Part shown: positions 7,212 through 13,761 of the stretch, one piece after another
Layout of the letters: each line of letters begins with the position of its first letter
Numbering within the stretch: position 1 is the stretch's first letter
Source: an uncultured Alphaproteobacteria bacterium
GTDB lineage: Bacteria; Pseudomonadota; Alphaproteobacteria; Caulobacterales; Aquidulcibacteraceae
Length of the DNA stretch: 13,775 nt
Reading direction: 5' to 3'
Assembly (NCBI GenBank): GCA_937967725.1
Contig: CALBSY010000505.1
Coordinates: 1 to 13,775 of the forward strand
Translations under genes and position numbers: made by a program
Notes under the pieces: generated by a model
Database searches by the model: none
Told to the model about the DNA's origin: nothing
The model's input: only the letters and a program-made list of their open reading frames with translations

Positions 7212-7706
7212 ATGGACCGTGTCCCGCCTGAAACTATCCCGGCCCACATCAGGCCGATGAATTTCGCGGGCATCGAGCTGATCCTTGAACTGCTCCAATG
7301 CCTGCGCGGCTTTTATACCGGCGTCGATATGGACTCACTCCTGGTGCTCATGTGCGTGTCCGACGCGACCATGCGCCCGTTCGTCCTTGATCCCAATACA
7401 CCTCCCGAGATCATTTGCGCGGCGCGGCCGCCAGACGAACTGCGCGGTTCAATTTCCCGGCTGTTGATTGCAGAGAGAACCGGCCTGCCGCGCGAAACCG
7501 TCCGGCGCAAAGTCAACGAGCTTTGCAGCAGCGGGCACTTGCTGATTGATGGTGACGACCGCGTCCGCGTCGCGCAGGCGCTCTATGATCCGCGCGCCTG
7601 GGCCGCCATTGAGCGCGGCCACGGCGCGGTGCTGCGCTACTTGGATCGGCTGGAGGCGTTTGCCATTGAGCCTCGCGCGGTCGCGCGCGCCTTGCCGCCG
7701 GACTAG
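7212..7706 (+). CDS. Winged helix-turn-helix transcriptional regulator
   Basis: The product has 164 residues. AAGGA lies about 9 nt before the ATG. The N-terminal half is mostly helical (IELILELLQCLRGFY). The DNA-binding part is at about residues 80-120: ISRLLIAERTGLPRETVRRK is a helix-turn-helix with a recognition helix RETVRRKVNEL, followed by a wing-like SSGHLLIDGDDRVRV. This arrangement resembles Crp/MarR-style winged helices, but I see no cyclic-nucleotide domain and cannot name the family. It follows the diguanylate cyclase on the same strand after 167 bases, so co-transcription is possible but not shown. It ends 18 bases from a convergent minus-strand gene. It is a candidate for the protein binding the mirrored elements at 5680/5899, but nothing links them directly. 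Confidence 0.65.
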   Translation: MDRVPPETIPAHIRPMNFAGIELILELLQCLRGFYTGVDMDSLLVLMCVSDATMRPFVLDPNTPPEIICAARPPDELRGSISRLLIAERTGLPRETVRRKVNELCSSGHLLIDGDDRVRVAQALYDPRAWAAIERGHGAVLRYLDRLEAFAIEPRAVARALPPD

Positions 7707-7724
7707 GTAGGGTTCGCGCTACGC

Positions 7725-7901
7725 TCAGGCTGCGGCATCGCGCGTCGCCTGCGGCGCGTCTTCGTCCATCAGATGCACTATCTCATGCAACAGTGCGCGA
7801 TCCGCCGCAGACAGTTCGCCCTTAAGAAAGCGCCGCAAACGCTCGGGCGTGTGACGCCTGGACCATTCTTCGCGCCGGGCCTGCAGCAATAGCTTTGTCA
7901 T
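7725..7901 (-). CDS. Small charged protein of unknown function
   Basis: A 58-residue product starts at the ATG at 7901. The body is helical and charged: LLLQARREEWSRRHTPERL, then FLKGELSAADRALLHEIVHL and an acidic MDEDA near the end. There is no transmembrane segment or metal-binding motif. The frame stays open to a TTG at 7949 that overlaps the stop of the upstream nuclease-family gene as TTGA. Translation may therefore be coupled and start there, giving 74 residues. It is in the same minus-strand unit as the upstream enzyme. I do not recognise a family; it could also be a non-coding open frame, but the amino-acid composition is protein-like. Confidence 0.45.
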   Translation of the reverse strand: MTKLLLQARREEWSRRHTPERLRRFLKGELSAADRALLHEIVHLMDEDAPQATRDAAA

Positions 7902-7945
7902 CACGACCCATCTGACACGCCAAGCGCGATTCGCGAGCCCCGCCC

Positions 7946-8704
7946 TCAAGCGCTAGTGCGATCGGCATAGTCCGTGCGGCCCGACTCCCCATCGACAGCG
8001 GCGCTGTCCCGTTCCGCCATATCGAAATCGACGACCAGAGGCACATGATCGCTGATCCCGTTGGCGACCCAGTCTTCATAGCCGCCGACTTCAACGTTGC
8101 GGACCTGACAGCGCAAACGTGCGGAAGCGAACACATAGTCGATGTGAAACTGCTGGCGCGGATTCAATCGCCAAAAGAAGGTCGGCGTCCGTTCCGTCCC
8201 GTGCGCCTCGCCGCTATGGGCGTGCCAAACGCTGCGCAGATCACGCGCCGCCAGCTCATCGATCAGCGTTGCGAACTGTCGCGCCGGGGCTTTGCCGTGA
8301 TCCCAACGCGGATTGGCGTTGAAGTCGCCGGCGACGATGACGTCTCCCCCAAGCCCACTGGCGACTTCTGTTAGGCCGCGCGACAGCGCCGACACATAGT
8401 CTCCCCGTAGCGGCAAAGGCCAAACGCCGACGATCGTGACGCTCGCGTCGTACCGATGCGCCTCTGCCGCGAGGAAATGGCTCAATGCGGCGAATCTGGG
8501 AGAGCCGATCCGCCATCCGTTCCATGCCAGGATAGCCAACCCGCGCTGATGCTGCTGCCCTGTCCACGCCACGGCTCCGGCGCCAATACCTTCGGCGGCG
8601 GCGCGCGTCGTTTCACTCACAACGGCGATGTCCGGCGCCAACGCCGCAAGCGCCTCCGCCTTGCGCTCAAGTCCATCCATGCAATTCCACGCGACTAATC
8701 GCAT
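7946..8704 (-). CDS. Endonuclease/exonuclease/phosphatase (EEP) family protein
   Basis: The 252-residue protein covers the whole EEP fold of metal-dependent phosphoesterases (DNase I, ExoIII, sphingomyelinase-like). Motifs in order: MRLVAWNCMD (N7), VVSETT (metal-binding E31), VIVAGDFNANPRWD (D127 and N129), FHIDYVFAS (D189) and a terminal GISDHVPLVVDF (D219-H220). All expected catalytic positions appear present. There is no signal peptide or membrane helix, so the protein is cytoplasmic. The last ~25 residues are a polar tail. GGGAG lies about 8 nt before the ATG. The substrate cannot be told from sequence: DNA, a phospholipid head group or a nucleotide are all possible in this family. It is followed by the small gene at 7725-7901. 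Confidence 0.8.
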   Translation of the reverse strand: MRLVAWNCMDGLERKAEALAALAPDIAVVSETTRAAAEGIGAGAVAWTGQQHQRGLAILAWNGWRIGSPRFAALSHFLAAEAHRYDASVTIVGVWPLPLRGDYVSALSRGLTEVASGLGGDVIVAGDFNANPRWDHGKAPARQFATLIDELAARDLRSVWHAHSGEAHGTERTPTFFWRLNPRQQFHIDYVFASARLRCQVRNVEVGGYEDWVANGISDHVPLVVDFDMAERDSAAVDGESGRTDYADRTSA

Positions 8705-8944
8705 CCATCACGCTCCCGCTCCGCACGACGATGCCCGCGAGAAAGTTCGGATGCAATTGACCTCCCCCGCACAGGTCGGCCAAGGCCGCCGCTCGGCGAG
8801 ATCTGTCGCCCGTGAACCTAACGGTCCGGCGTTCTCCGATCCTTTGCGGCAATCGCGGTCGTTCCAGCGAATACCTGGCTTTCCCCGAACTCCATGGCGT
8901 CCGTCAGACGGCACAAACCTCGCCGCTCAATGGGTTCTGCTTCG
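8705..8944. other. Intergenic stretch with no supported gene
   Basis: This divergent gap separates the EEP gene (minus) from the accessory-region genes (plus). Open frames here translate to Arg/Pro-rich sequence without family character. I see no tRNA, repeat or clear attachment site, although the gene content changes across this gap. Confidence 0.5.
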
Positions 8945-8948
8945 CATG

Positions 8949-9007
8949 CGCGCGGTCACGCGCAAGGGGCAAGCCTGACGGGCGCGTGACCCGCGCCCCC
9001 TTGCGCG
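8949..9007. repeat. Cluster of overlapping inverted repeats upstream of the SSB-like gene
   Basis: Three dyads overlap. GGTCACGCGC (8954-8963) pairs perfectly with GCGCGTGACC (8982-8991) and extends to 14 bp with one bulge. CGCGCAAGGGG (8959-8969) pairs perfectly with CCCCTTGCGCG (8997-9007). GGCGCG (8981-8986) pairs with CGCGCC (8992-8997). The first two share 8959-8963, so they are mutually exclusive folds. Possible roles are an operator, an attenuator, or a foldback promoter or origin active in single-stranded DNA. Confidence 0.55.
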
Positions 9008-9017
9008 CGCCCTCGAT

Positions 9018-9031
9018 CCGCGCATGCGCGG
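9018..9031. repeat. 14-bp perfect palindrome CCGCGCATGCGCGG
   Basis: This perfect dyad lies 65 bases before the favoured SSB-like start, just after the overlapping inverted repeats. It could be a regulator binding site. In GC-rich DNA a CG-repeat palindrome is less improbable than elsewhere, so function is uncertain. Confidence 0.35.
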
Positions 9032-9096
9032 CCTGACCCATCGCGGACGAGGTTCGCGCCGCCCGCCGGAGCATGTCCGGCATCGGAGACAAGCAC

Positions 9097-9447
9097 ATGT
9101 TTCGCTTCACCGCCCAAGGCCGCATCGGCCGCATCGACGAACTCAAGAACAACACACTGCGCATCTCGCTCGCCGCCGACCGATTGGTCGAAGGCAATGA
9201 CGGACAATGGACCAAGACCGAATGGCTCTCGTTCGTGTCGTTCGACGCCGAACTCAACAAGCAGATGCTGAGCGACCTTGAGAAGGGCCAATCGGTCACG
9301 CTCGAGGGCCGCATCGTGCCGCGCACCCGCGAAGTCGAAGGCCGCCGCCTTTACGACCAGAGCTTCGAGATCACCCGCGTCCAGCGCGGGGCCAAGGCCA
9401 AGCCCAAGGCCGCCAAGCCGACCGAACCGGCGGAAGCGGCCGCCTAA
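9097..9447 (+). CDS. SSB-like single-stranded DNA-binding (OB-fold) protein of the mobile region
   Basis: The product has 116 residues from the ATG at 9097, which has GGAGA 7 nt upstream. An ATG at 9073 in the same frame has GGAG only one base away, too close to serve. The fold resembles bacterial SSB: GRIGRI, then NNTLRISLAADR, TKTEWLSFVSFD (the conserved Trp-bearing strand) and KGQSVTLEGRIVPR. The C-terminus is a Lys/Ala/Pro tail (GAKAKPKAAKPTEPAEAAA) and lacks the acidic DDDxPF tip by which chromosomal SSB recruits partners. Such short SSB-like proteins are typical of conjugative plasmids and elements, where they may coat the incoming strand. It is followed by a strong hairpin and then ardC. 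A divergent DUF736-like family member is an alternative name for the same position. Confidence 0.7.
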   Translation: MFRFTAQGRIGRIDELKNNTLRISLAADRLVEGNDGQWTKTEWLSFVSFDAELNKQMLSDLEKGQSVTLEGRIVPRTREVEGRRLYDQSFEITRVQRGAKAKPKAAKPTEPAEAAA

Positions 9448-9454
9448 GCGGTCC

Positions 9455-9487
9455 GCGCTGCGCCGCCGATAATCGGCGGCGCAGCGC
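9455..9487 (+). terminator. Strong hairpin after the SSB-like gene
   Basis: A perfect 15-bp GC-rich stem (GCGCTGCGCCGCCGA and its complement) closes on the loop TAA, starting 8 bases after the SSB-like stop. The downstream tail is ACTTTCC, a weak T tract. It probably terminates or attenuates transcription between the SSB-like gene and ardC, or stabilises the 3' end of the first message. Confidence 0.7.
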
Positions 9488-9542
9488 ACTTTCCCCAATC
9501 ACGATCAGCCAACACGCGCCCATCGGCGCGAGGAGCCCACTC

Positions 9543-10568
9543 ATGTCATCGACAAACCAACATCCGCGCCGTTCAGCGCACGAAATCGCGCAGCACGTCA
9601 CCGCCGAAATCGCGCACCTGCTCGAACGCGGCGTCATGCCCTGGCGCGCACCCTGGGACGCCGCGCGCGCGGCTGCCACCACGCCTGGCCTGCCCCTGCG
9701 CGTCACCGGGGAGCCCTACAGAGGCGCGAACATTGTCCTGCTGTGGGCCTCGCAAATTGCCCGCGGCTACACGCGCCGCACCTGGCTCACCTATCGCAAT
9801 GCCGAAGCGCTCGGCGCGCAGGTCCGCAAGGGCGAGAAAGCCACGCCCGTGATCTTCTACGGTCAGGCCAAAGCCAAAAACGACACTGCTGCAAACGACA
9901 CCGATGCGGCCAAAGCCAGCTATCGCTTCCTCAAGCTTTTTCACGTCTTCAACATTGAACAGCTCGACGACATCCCAGAATCCCTGCCCGCCGAACCAAT
10001 GCTCATCCCGACCGCGCCCTGCCACGTCGAGGCCTGGGCCGAGCGCGCCGAAGCGCGCATTCGGATCGGCGGCGCCTCGGCCTATTACGCGCCGGCGACC
10101 GACACCATTCATCTGCCCCATGCTTCGGCCTTCCGCAGCGAAGAACACCGCATCGCGACGCTCTGTCACGAACTCGCGCATCACACCGGCGCCACGCACC
10201 GGCTCGACCGATTGAAGGACTATTTCACCGACCGTCAGGCGCGCGCCCGCGAAGAACTGATCGCCGAACTGGCCAGCGCCACTTTAGGCGCGATGATTGG
10301 TTTGAGCCCCGATCATCTGGAAGATCGCGCGGCTTATGTCGGCGATTGGCTGCGCCTGCTCAAACAGGACCCGCGCGCCTTCCTCTCGGCCGCTGCCAAG
10401 GCGCAGACGGCCGTCGATTGGCTGATCGACAGGGCCGGCGATCCCGTTCAGCGCGCATCGGCGAACCCGGGTCCAGATTACTCGGGAGGCCGCCGACACG
10501 GCGCAATGAGGGGCGGTGGTTTCCCGTGCGTCCAGCCGCAGCACCCCGGAGCCGCTCTCTCTGTCTAG
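9543..10568 (+). CDS. ardC: ArdC-type anti-restriction protein with zincin metallopeptidase motif
   Basis: The 341-residue product has GAGGAG about 7 nt before the ATG. The N-terminal ssDNA-binding domain (about 10-140) shows GVMPWRAPWD, GEPYRGANIVLLW, RKGEKATPVIFY and FLKLFHVFNIEQ, all hallmarks of ArdC. The C-terminal zincin domain has HELAH (H209, E210, H213) and a downstream EELIAELAS that likely supplies the third zinc ligand. In the family, ArdC shields incoming unmodified DNA from restriction during conjugation. Homology appears to fade after about residue 295. The last ~40 residues (a Gly/Arg/Pro-rich stretch ending QPQHPGAALSV) look non-conserved, so the 3' end may have been rearranged or frame-shifted. 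The gene ends convergent with the XRE gene, with a shared terminator between them. Confidence 0.9.
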   Translation: MSSTNQHPRRSAHEIAQHVTAEIAHLLERGVMPWRAPWDAARAAATTPGLPLRVTGEPYRGANIVLLWASQIARGYTRRTWLTYRNAEALGAQVRKGEKATPVIFYGQAKAKNDTAANDTDAAKASYRFLKLFHVFNIEQLDDIPESLPAEPMLIPTAPCHVEAWAERAEARIRIGGASAYYAPATDTIHLPHASAFRSEEHRIATLCHELAHHTGATHRLDRLKDYFTDRQARAREELIAELASATLGAMIGLSPDHLEDRAAYVGDWLRLLKQDPRAFLSAAAKAQTAVDWLIDRAGDPVQRASANPGPDYSGGRRHGAMRGGGFPCVQPQHPGAALSV

Positions 10569-10643
10569 TCAGGCGGAGCACAGCGGCGTAGCTTTAACCC
10601 GCCTTGCACCGGGCATGCCCTCCCCCGCGGTCAAACGGTGCGA

Positions 10644-10670
10644 AAACGGCCCGCTGCACGCGGGCCGTTT
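10644..10670. terminator. Bidirectional intrinsic terminator between ardC and the XRE gene
   Basis: A perfect 11-bp stem, AAACGGCCCGC and its complement GCGGGCCGTTT, closes on the loop TGCAC. On plus the stem ends in TTT followed by GTTCTT. On minus it ends in TTTT. It lies 76 bases after the ardC stop and 75 bases from the end of the convergent XRE gene, so it can serve both. The rest of 10569-10744 holds no supported gene. Confidence 0.8.
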
Positions 10671-10744
10671 GTTCTTGCCGGCACGCACCCATCCTGGACC
10701 CGACTACGCCGAGCCGCGTTGGCAAAAGCCTCAACAAGTGTGTC

Positions 10745-11218
10745 TTAACGCTCCGCGGATTCCTCGCTAGCGATGGCGCGCACCAGATCAACCACGCGCC
10801 GGCGCACAGCGCGGTTCTTGATGCTCGCAAACAGCGAAACGAGCTGAGCCCCTTCCGCTGTCGAAAGCATGTCTTCGATAGCTGGCGCGCCCGCCGAAGA
10901 ACCTTGGCCACCACCGCGCGCCGCGTCGATGCCCTCAAACATCCGCCCGATCGGCAGGCCCAGGGCGTTACACACGTCCCAGAGCCGGCTGGCGGCGATC
11001 CGGTTTACGCCCCTCTCGTATTTTTGGACCTGTTGAAACGTGACCCCCAGCAGTGCGGCAAGCTGCTCTTGGCTCATGCCGATTTCCAAACGCCGGGCTC
11101 GGACACGTTGGCCTAAGCGCTGATCCACATCGTTGGTGGAACGCCGGTTGTTCGTCGCAGCGTTCTTCTTCGGCCGCTTAGGCGTCCTCAACGCCAGGCG
11201 CTTATCTCGGAGCGACAT
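10745..11218 (-). CDS. XRE-family helix-turn-helix regulator
   Basis: The 157-residue product starts at the ATG at 11218, with GAGAG about 5 nt upstream. A basic N-terminal extension (about 1-30, LRTPKRPKK) precedes an HTH_3 domain at about 34-94: RVRARRLEIGMSQEQLAALL, then VTFQQVQKYERGVNRIAASRLW. The recognition helix is around TFQQVQKYERG. A Gly-rich linker and a helical C-terminal segment (about 112-155) probably mediate dimerisation. Proteins of this build repress transfer or excision genes in many alphaproteobacterial mobile elements. The gene is divergent from the TraF-type peptidase gene across 153 bases, where it likely binds to control itself and traF. Confidence 0.85.
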   Translation of the reverse strand: MSLRDKRLALRTPKRPKKNAATNNRRSTNDVDQRLGQRVRARRLEIGMSQEQLAALLGVTFQQVQKYERGVNRIAASRLWDVCNALGLPIGRMFEGIDAARGGGQGSSAGAPAIEDMLSTAEGAQLVSLFASIKNRAVRRRVVDLVRAIASEESAER

Positions 11219-11371
11219 TCGTTCTCTCGCGTTTAGGCGCGGGACGGCCTCAAGTTTTCCGACTCAAGGCGCTGCGCAACCCTCACGCTAGCATATGTGT
11301 GCGCCGAGAGGGCGGAGAGCGCACCCCGCCGCAGGGTCCGCATCTGGCGTCGCTTTTGCAGCGTGCCCACC
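11219..11371. promoter_or_regulatory. Divergent XRE/traF control region with CTCAAG direct repeats
   Basis: The gap between the two divergent starts contains CTCAAG twice (11249-11254 and 11263-11268), 14 bp start to start. These are candidate half-sites for the XRE protein. No convincing -35/-10 pair was found on either strand, so exact promoters are not assigned. Confidence 0.35.
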
Positions 11372-11845
11372 ATGACGCGCAGACCTGCTCTCATCGCCGG
11401 CATGATCGGCATCGCCCTGACCTTGGTCAGCGCGCGCGACATCGTGCTCTACAATCCGAGCCAATCGCTGCCGTGTGGTTTCTATCTGCGCCTCGCCCAA
11501 GAACCGCGCCAAGGCGATATCGTCACCATCCGGGCTCGCGACGCCGCACCGGCCTACGCCCAGCTTCGAGACTTCACTGATGCAGGCGACCGTTTCCTAA
11601 AACGCATCGCCGCGACACAGGGCGATTTGGTTTGCGCCAACGGCGACCAGATAGTTGCAGCGGGCCGCACGCTCACGCGGCTCTCACGCGATCGCTATGG
11701 AAGCGCCCTGCCACATTGGGACGGATGCCGGCGTCTAGGTCCGGGAGAAGTGCTCCTGCTCGGCGATACGCCCGACAGTTTCGACGGGCGCTATTGGGGG
11801 CCGACGCCGATCGATCAGATCGAAGGCGTGTGGCGGCGTCTCTAA
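11372..11845 (+). CDS. traF: TraF-type S26 signal peptidase (conjugative transfer)
   Basis: The ATG at 11372 gives 157 residues; the frame is open further upstream to 11297, but those residues are Arg-rich and precede the hydrophobic helix that should be N-terminal. One membrane anchor (about 6-20, LIAGMIGIALTLV) is followed by a periplasmic catalytic domain: YNPSQSLPCGFY (nucleophile probably S32), GDRFLKRIAATQGD (general base K77) and LLLGDTPDSFDGRYWGP (conserved box near the C-terminus). TraF matures conjugative pilin, in the RP4 system by cyclising it. Only this peptidase is present here; no pilin or other secretion gene is seen, so it may act with genes outside the window. It is convergent with the small membrane protein gene after a 31-base gap. 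Confidence 0.85.
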   Translation: MTRRPALIAGMIGIALTLVSARDIVLYNPSQSLPCGFYLRLAQEPRQGDIVTIRARDAAPAYAQLRDFTDAGDRFLKRIAATQGDLVCANGDQIVAAGRTLTRLSRDRYGSALPHWDGCRRLGPGEVLLLGDTPDSFDGRYWGPTPIDQIEGVWRRL

Positions 11846-11876
11846 GCACGACCCATCCCCCAACCCCGCGACGAGG

Positions 11877-12233
11877 TTAGGCGCGCACGCGGCTCGCCGC
11901 GCGCTTCTTACCAAGCAGTATTTCGGCGACGCCACTCTGAGTTTGAAAGCTCAGCACCAAGAGATAGATCGCCAAAATCATCATGCCGCCGAAGAAGGCG
12001 ACAATCGCCAAGCCGAGGCCGGCGGGCGAGAAGTGATGCCGCCACGCGGTCCAGAGCGCCGACAGCATGAGATAGCCCATGAAGTCGAGATTGAACTGGC
12101 CCGGCCACGCCATTGCGGCCATGTCGCCGAAGAACACGGAGAGCAGATCCCAGCCATGATTTGAGCTCACCGCGGCGGTGTAGCCACCGAGAACGACCAG
12201 ATAGCTCACCAGCACCAGTCGAAGCAGGATCAT
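11877..12233 (-). CDS. Small three-helix integral membrane protein of unknown function
   Basis: The ATG at 12233 gives 118 residues and has AGGA 8 nt upstream; a TTG at 12254 in the same frame is less likely. Predicted helices lie at about 2-22 (LLRLVLVSYLVVLGGYTAAV), 48-66 (FNLDFMGYLMLSALWTAWRH) and 71-95 (GLGLAIVAFFGGMMILAIYLLVL). A loop with an acidic FFGDMAAMAWPGQ sits between the first two, and a basic GKKRAASRVRA tail closes the protein. I do not recognise the family. It is not a usual member of a TraF-relaxase gene pair, so it may be cargo or an accessory gene of the element. It lies on the strand opposite both neighbours and is divergent from the relaxase gene over 145 bases. Confidence 0.65.
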   Translation of the reverse strand: MILLRLVLVSYLVVLGGYTAAVSSNHGWDLLSVFFGDMAAMAWPGQFNLDFMGYLMLSALWTAWRHHFSPAGLGLAIVAFFGGMMILAIYLLVLSFQTQSGVAEILLGKKRAASRVRA

Positions 12234-12378
12234 CTCATTTTTCCTAGCTGACAATGCACAGTACGAAGACGGAAAACAACGCGCACCCTACAACACGGCG
12301 TAAGGCAAGATAAAGCGCACCCCACTCCGCTCGCCAATCGCTTGCAAATGCTGGCCAATCGACGAGGTACGCGCGATC

Positions 12379-13662
12379 ATGGCGGGGTGCGCACAAGGTG
12401 CGCGCATTGTCGTGTTTAGCACCGCCACGTTTATGGATTCCACCAGCATCAATCGCCTCTTCCGCGCCGGCAAACTGAAGCGCGATGCGTTCGGTCCAAA
12501 CGTGCTTCGGCCAGGCAAACCGCTGCACATTGCACGCCCTCTCGATGCCGAGATTCTCGAAGGCCGTCACGAAGGACGTGCGCGCAAAGGCTCCGGCGGC
12601 GGATCACAAGCATTGTCGGCTGGACTGCAGAAGCGCCTCGGTAAGTCGCGTCATATCGGCACGAACACCTCGCGGCGAGGTGCGGGTAAGTTCGCGTTCG
12701 ACACACGTCAACGCGCGATTGTGAAGATCCACTATTTCAGCCACGCCGGCGCTGGCGGCGCGGGACTGCGCGCGCATGCGCGTTACGTCGCCCGCGATGC
12801 GGCGACGCGCGAGACGACAGCTGGGGCGCGCGCGATCGAGGAAACCGCCGATCACGCGGAGCGCGGGGACGGCGCCAAGGCCCGCGCCCACGCCCGCTAT
12901 CTGTCACGGGAGCTGTCAGGCGCGGCCGAGCGCGCGGTGTTCTATGACGCCGATCGCGCGGGCCTCGATGGCGGCGCCAAGGCGGCCGAGTGGGCCCGGG
13001 AGGACCGGCGCCATTTCCGCATCATCCTGGCGGCCGAGAACGGCTCGGGGCTCGATGACTTGAAGGGCTTCACCCGGGCCGTCATGGCGAAAGCGGAAGC
13101 CGCCCTGGGCACGCGGCTCGAATGGGTGGCGGTCGACCATTGGGACACCGACAACCCGCACACGCACATCATCCTCAGAGGCAAGCGCCAGGACGGGCGC
13201 GACCTCATCATCCCACCAGATTACGTCAAACACGGCTTTCGATCCGCAGCCCGCGACGTGGCTACCGCGCGGCTGGGCGCCCGCACCCGAGCGGATGAAC
13301 GCCTAGCGCTCGCCCGGGACGTACGGGCGCACCGCCCCACCCGGCTCGACCAGCTGATCGCCGCCCAGCTGCCGGAGGGCGGCACGATCCGGATTACGCA
13401 GCTACGCGCTTCCTCACCGGAGCTGGCGGACGCGCTCAAGGGGCGCGCTCACGAACTGCGCCGGCTCGGTCTGGCAACCGAGGTGCGGCGCAACGTGCTG
13501 CGTTTCCAACCCGGCTGGCGCGACGCGCTCAAGGCGATGGAGATGCATCTAGACATTCGCAAGTCGCTCATGCGGGAGCGCACCCAAGACGTTACGCGTC
13601 GTCTTGCCGAACCCGCGCACCGGCTGTTGAAGGGGCTGCAGCCTCCGATGGGCGATCGTTGA
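12379..13662 (+). CDS. VirD2-like relaxase/mobilization nuclease, C-terminally short
   Basis: Relaxases of this type nick DNA at the transfer origin and stay bound to the 5' end. The 427-residue product from the ATG at 12379 has GAGG about 11 nt upstream; an alternative ATG lies at 12433. The N-terminal ~110 residues are basic and poorly conserved. The nuclease domain (about 115-310) contains the motif RAHARYVARD (Y136), a second similar motif RAHARYLSRE (Y174), and the metal-binding HWDTDNPHTHIILRG (H254, H261, H263). A family-typical segment then runs to DALKAMEMHLDIRKSLMRERTQ (about 383-403). The frame stops about 25 residues later. Relatives with a DUF3363-type C-terminal region are commonly over 600 residues, so about a third appears missing. 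Nicking may survive but the C-terminal functions probably do not. Confidence 0.8.
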   Translation: MAGCAQGARIVVFSTATFMDSTSINRLFRAGKLKRDAFGPNVLRPGKPLHIARPLDAEILEGRHEGRARKGSGGGSQALSAGLQKRLGKSRHIGTNTSRRGAGKFAFDTRQRAIVKIHYFSHAGAGGAGLRAHARYVARDAATRETTAGARAIEETADHAERGDGAKARAHARYLSRELSGAAERAVFYDADRAGLDGGAKAAEWAREDRRHFRIILAAENGSGLDDLKGFTRAVMAKAEAALGTRLEWVAVDHWDTDNPHTHIILRGKRQDGRDLIIPPDYVKHGFRSAARDVATARLGARTRADERLALARDVRAHRPTRLDQLIAAQLPEGGTIRITQLRASSPELADALKGRAHELRRLGLATEVRRNVLRFQPGWRDALKAMEMHLDIRKSLMRERTQDVTRRLAEPAHRLLKGLQPPMGDR

Positions 13663-13744
13663 CAGCGCCGCGCCGCAAGTCGCGCAGCCGCGTCGAGGGA
13701 ATGTCGGCCTCCCGCTTTCCCTAACGCGCGAGCACTATGGTTCC

Positions 13745-13761
13745 GCTGGGCTCCGCCCGGC
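13745..13761. other. Hairpin at the window end
   Basis: GCTGGGC, loop TCC, GCCCGGC form a 7-bp stem with one G-T pair, 82 bases past the relaxase stop. No T run is visible. It could be a terminator or part of a longer structure cut by the window edge. The tail 13663-13775 shows no gene. Confidence 0.25.

Noticed and set aside
8705..9072. Possible attachment site or tRNA at the border of the accessory region
   Set aside because: No cloverleaf-like sequence or duplicated end could be found within the window, and no integrase is present to suggest a target type.
12244..12570. 108-codon minus-strand open frame across the relaxase start
   Set aside because: It overlaps the relaxase N-terminus and the divergent gap, shows no family features, and would leave no promoter space for the membrane protein gene.
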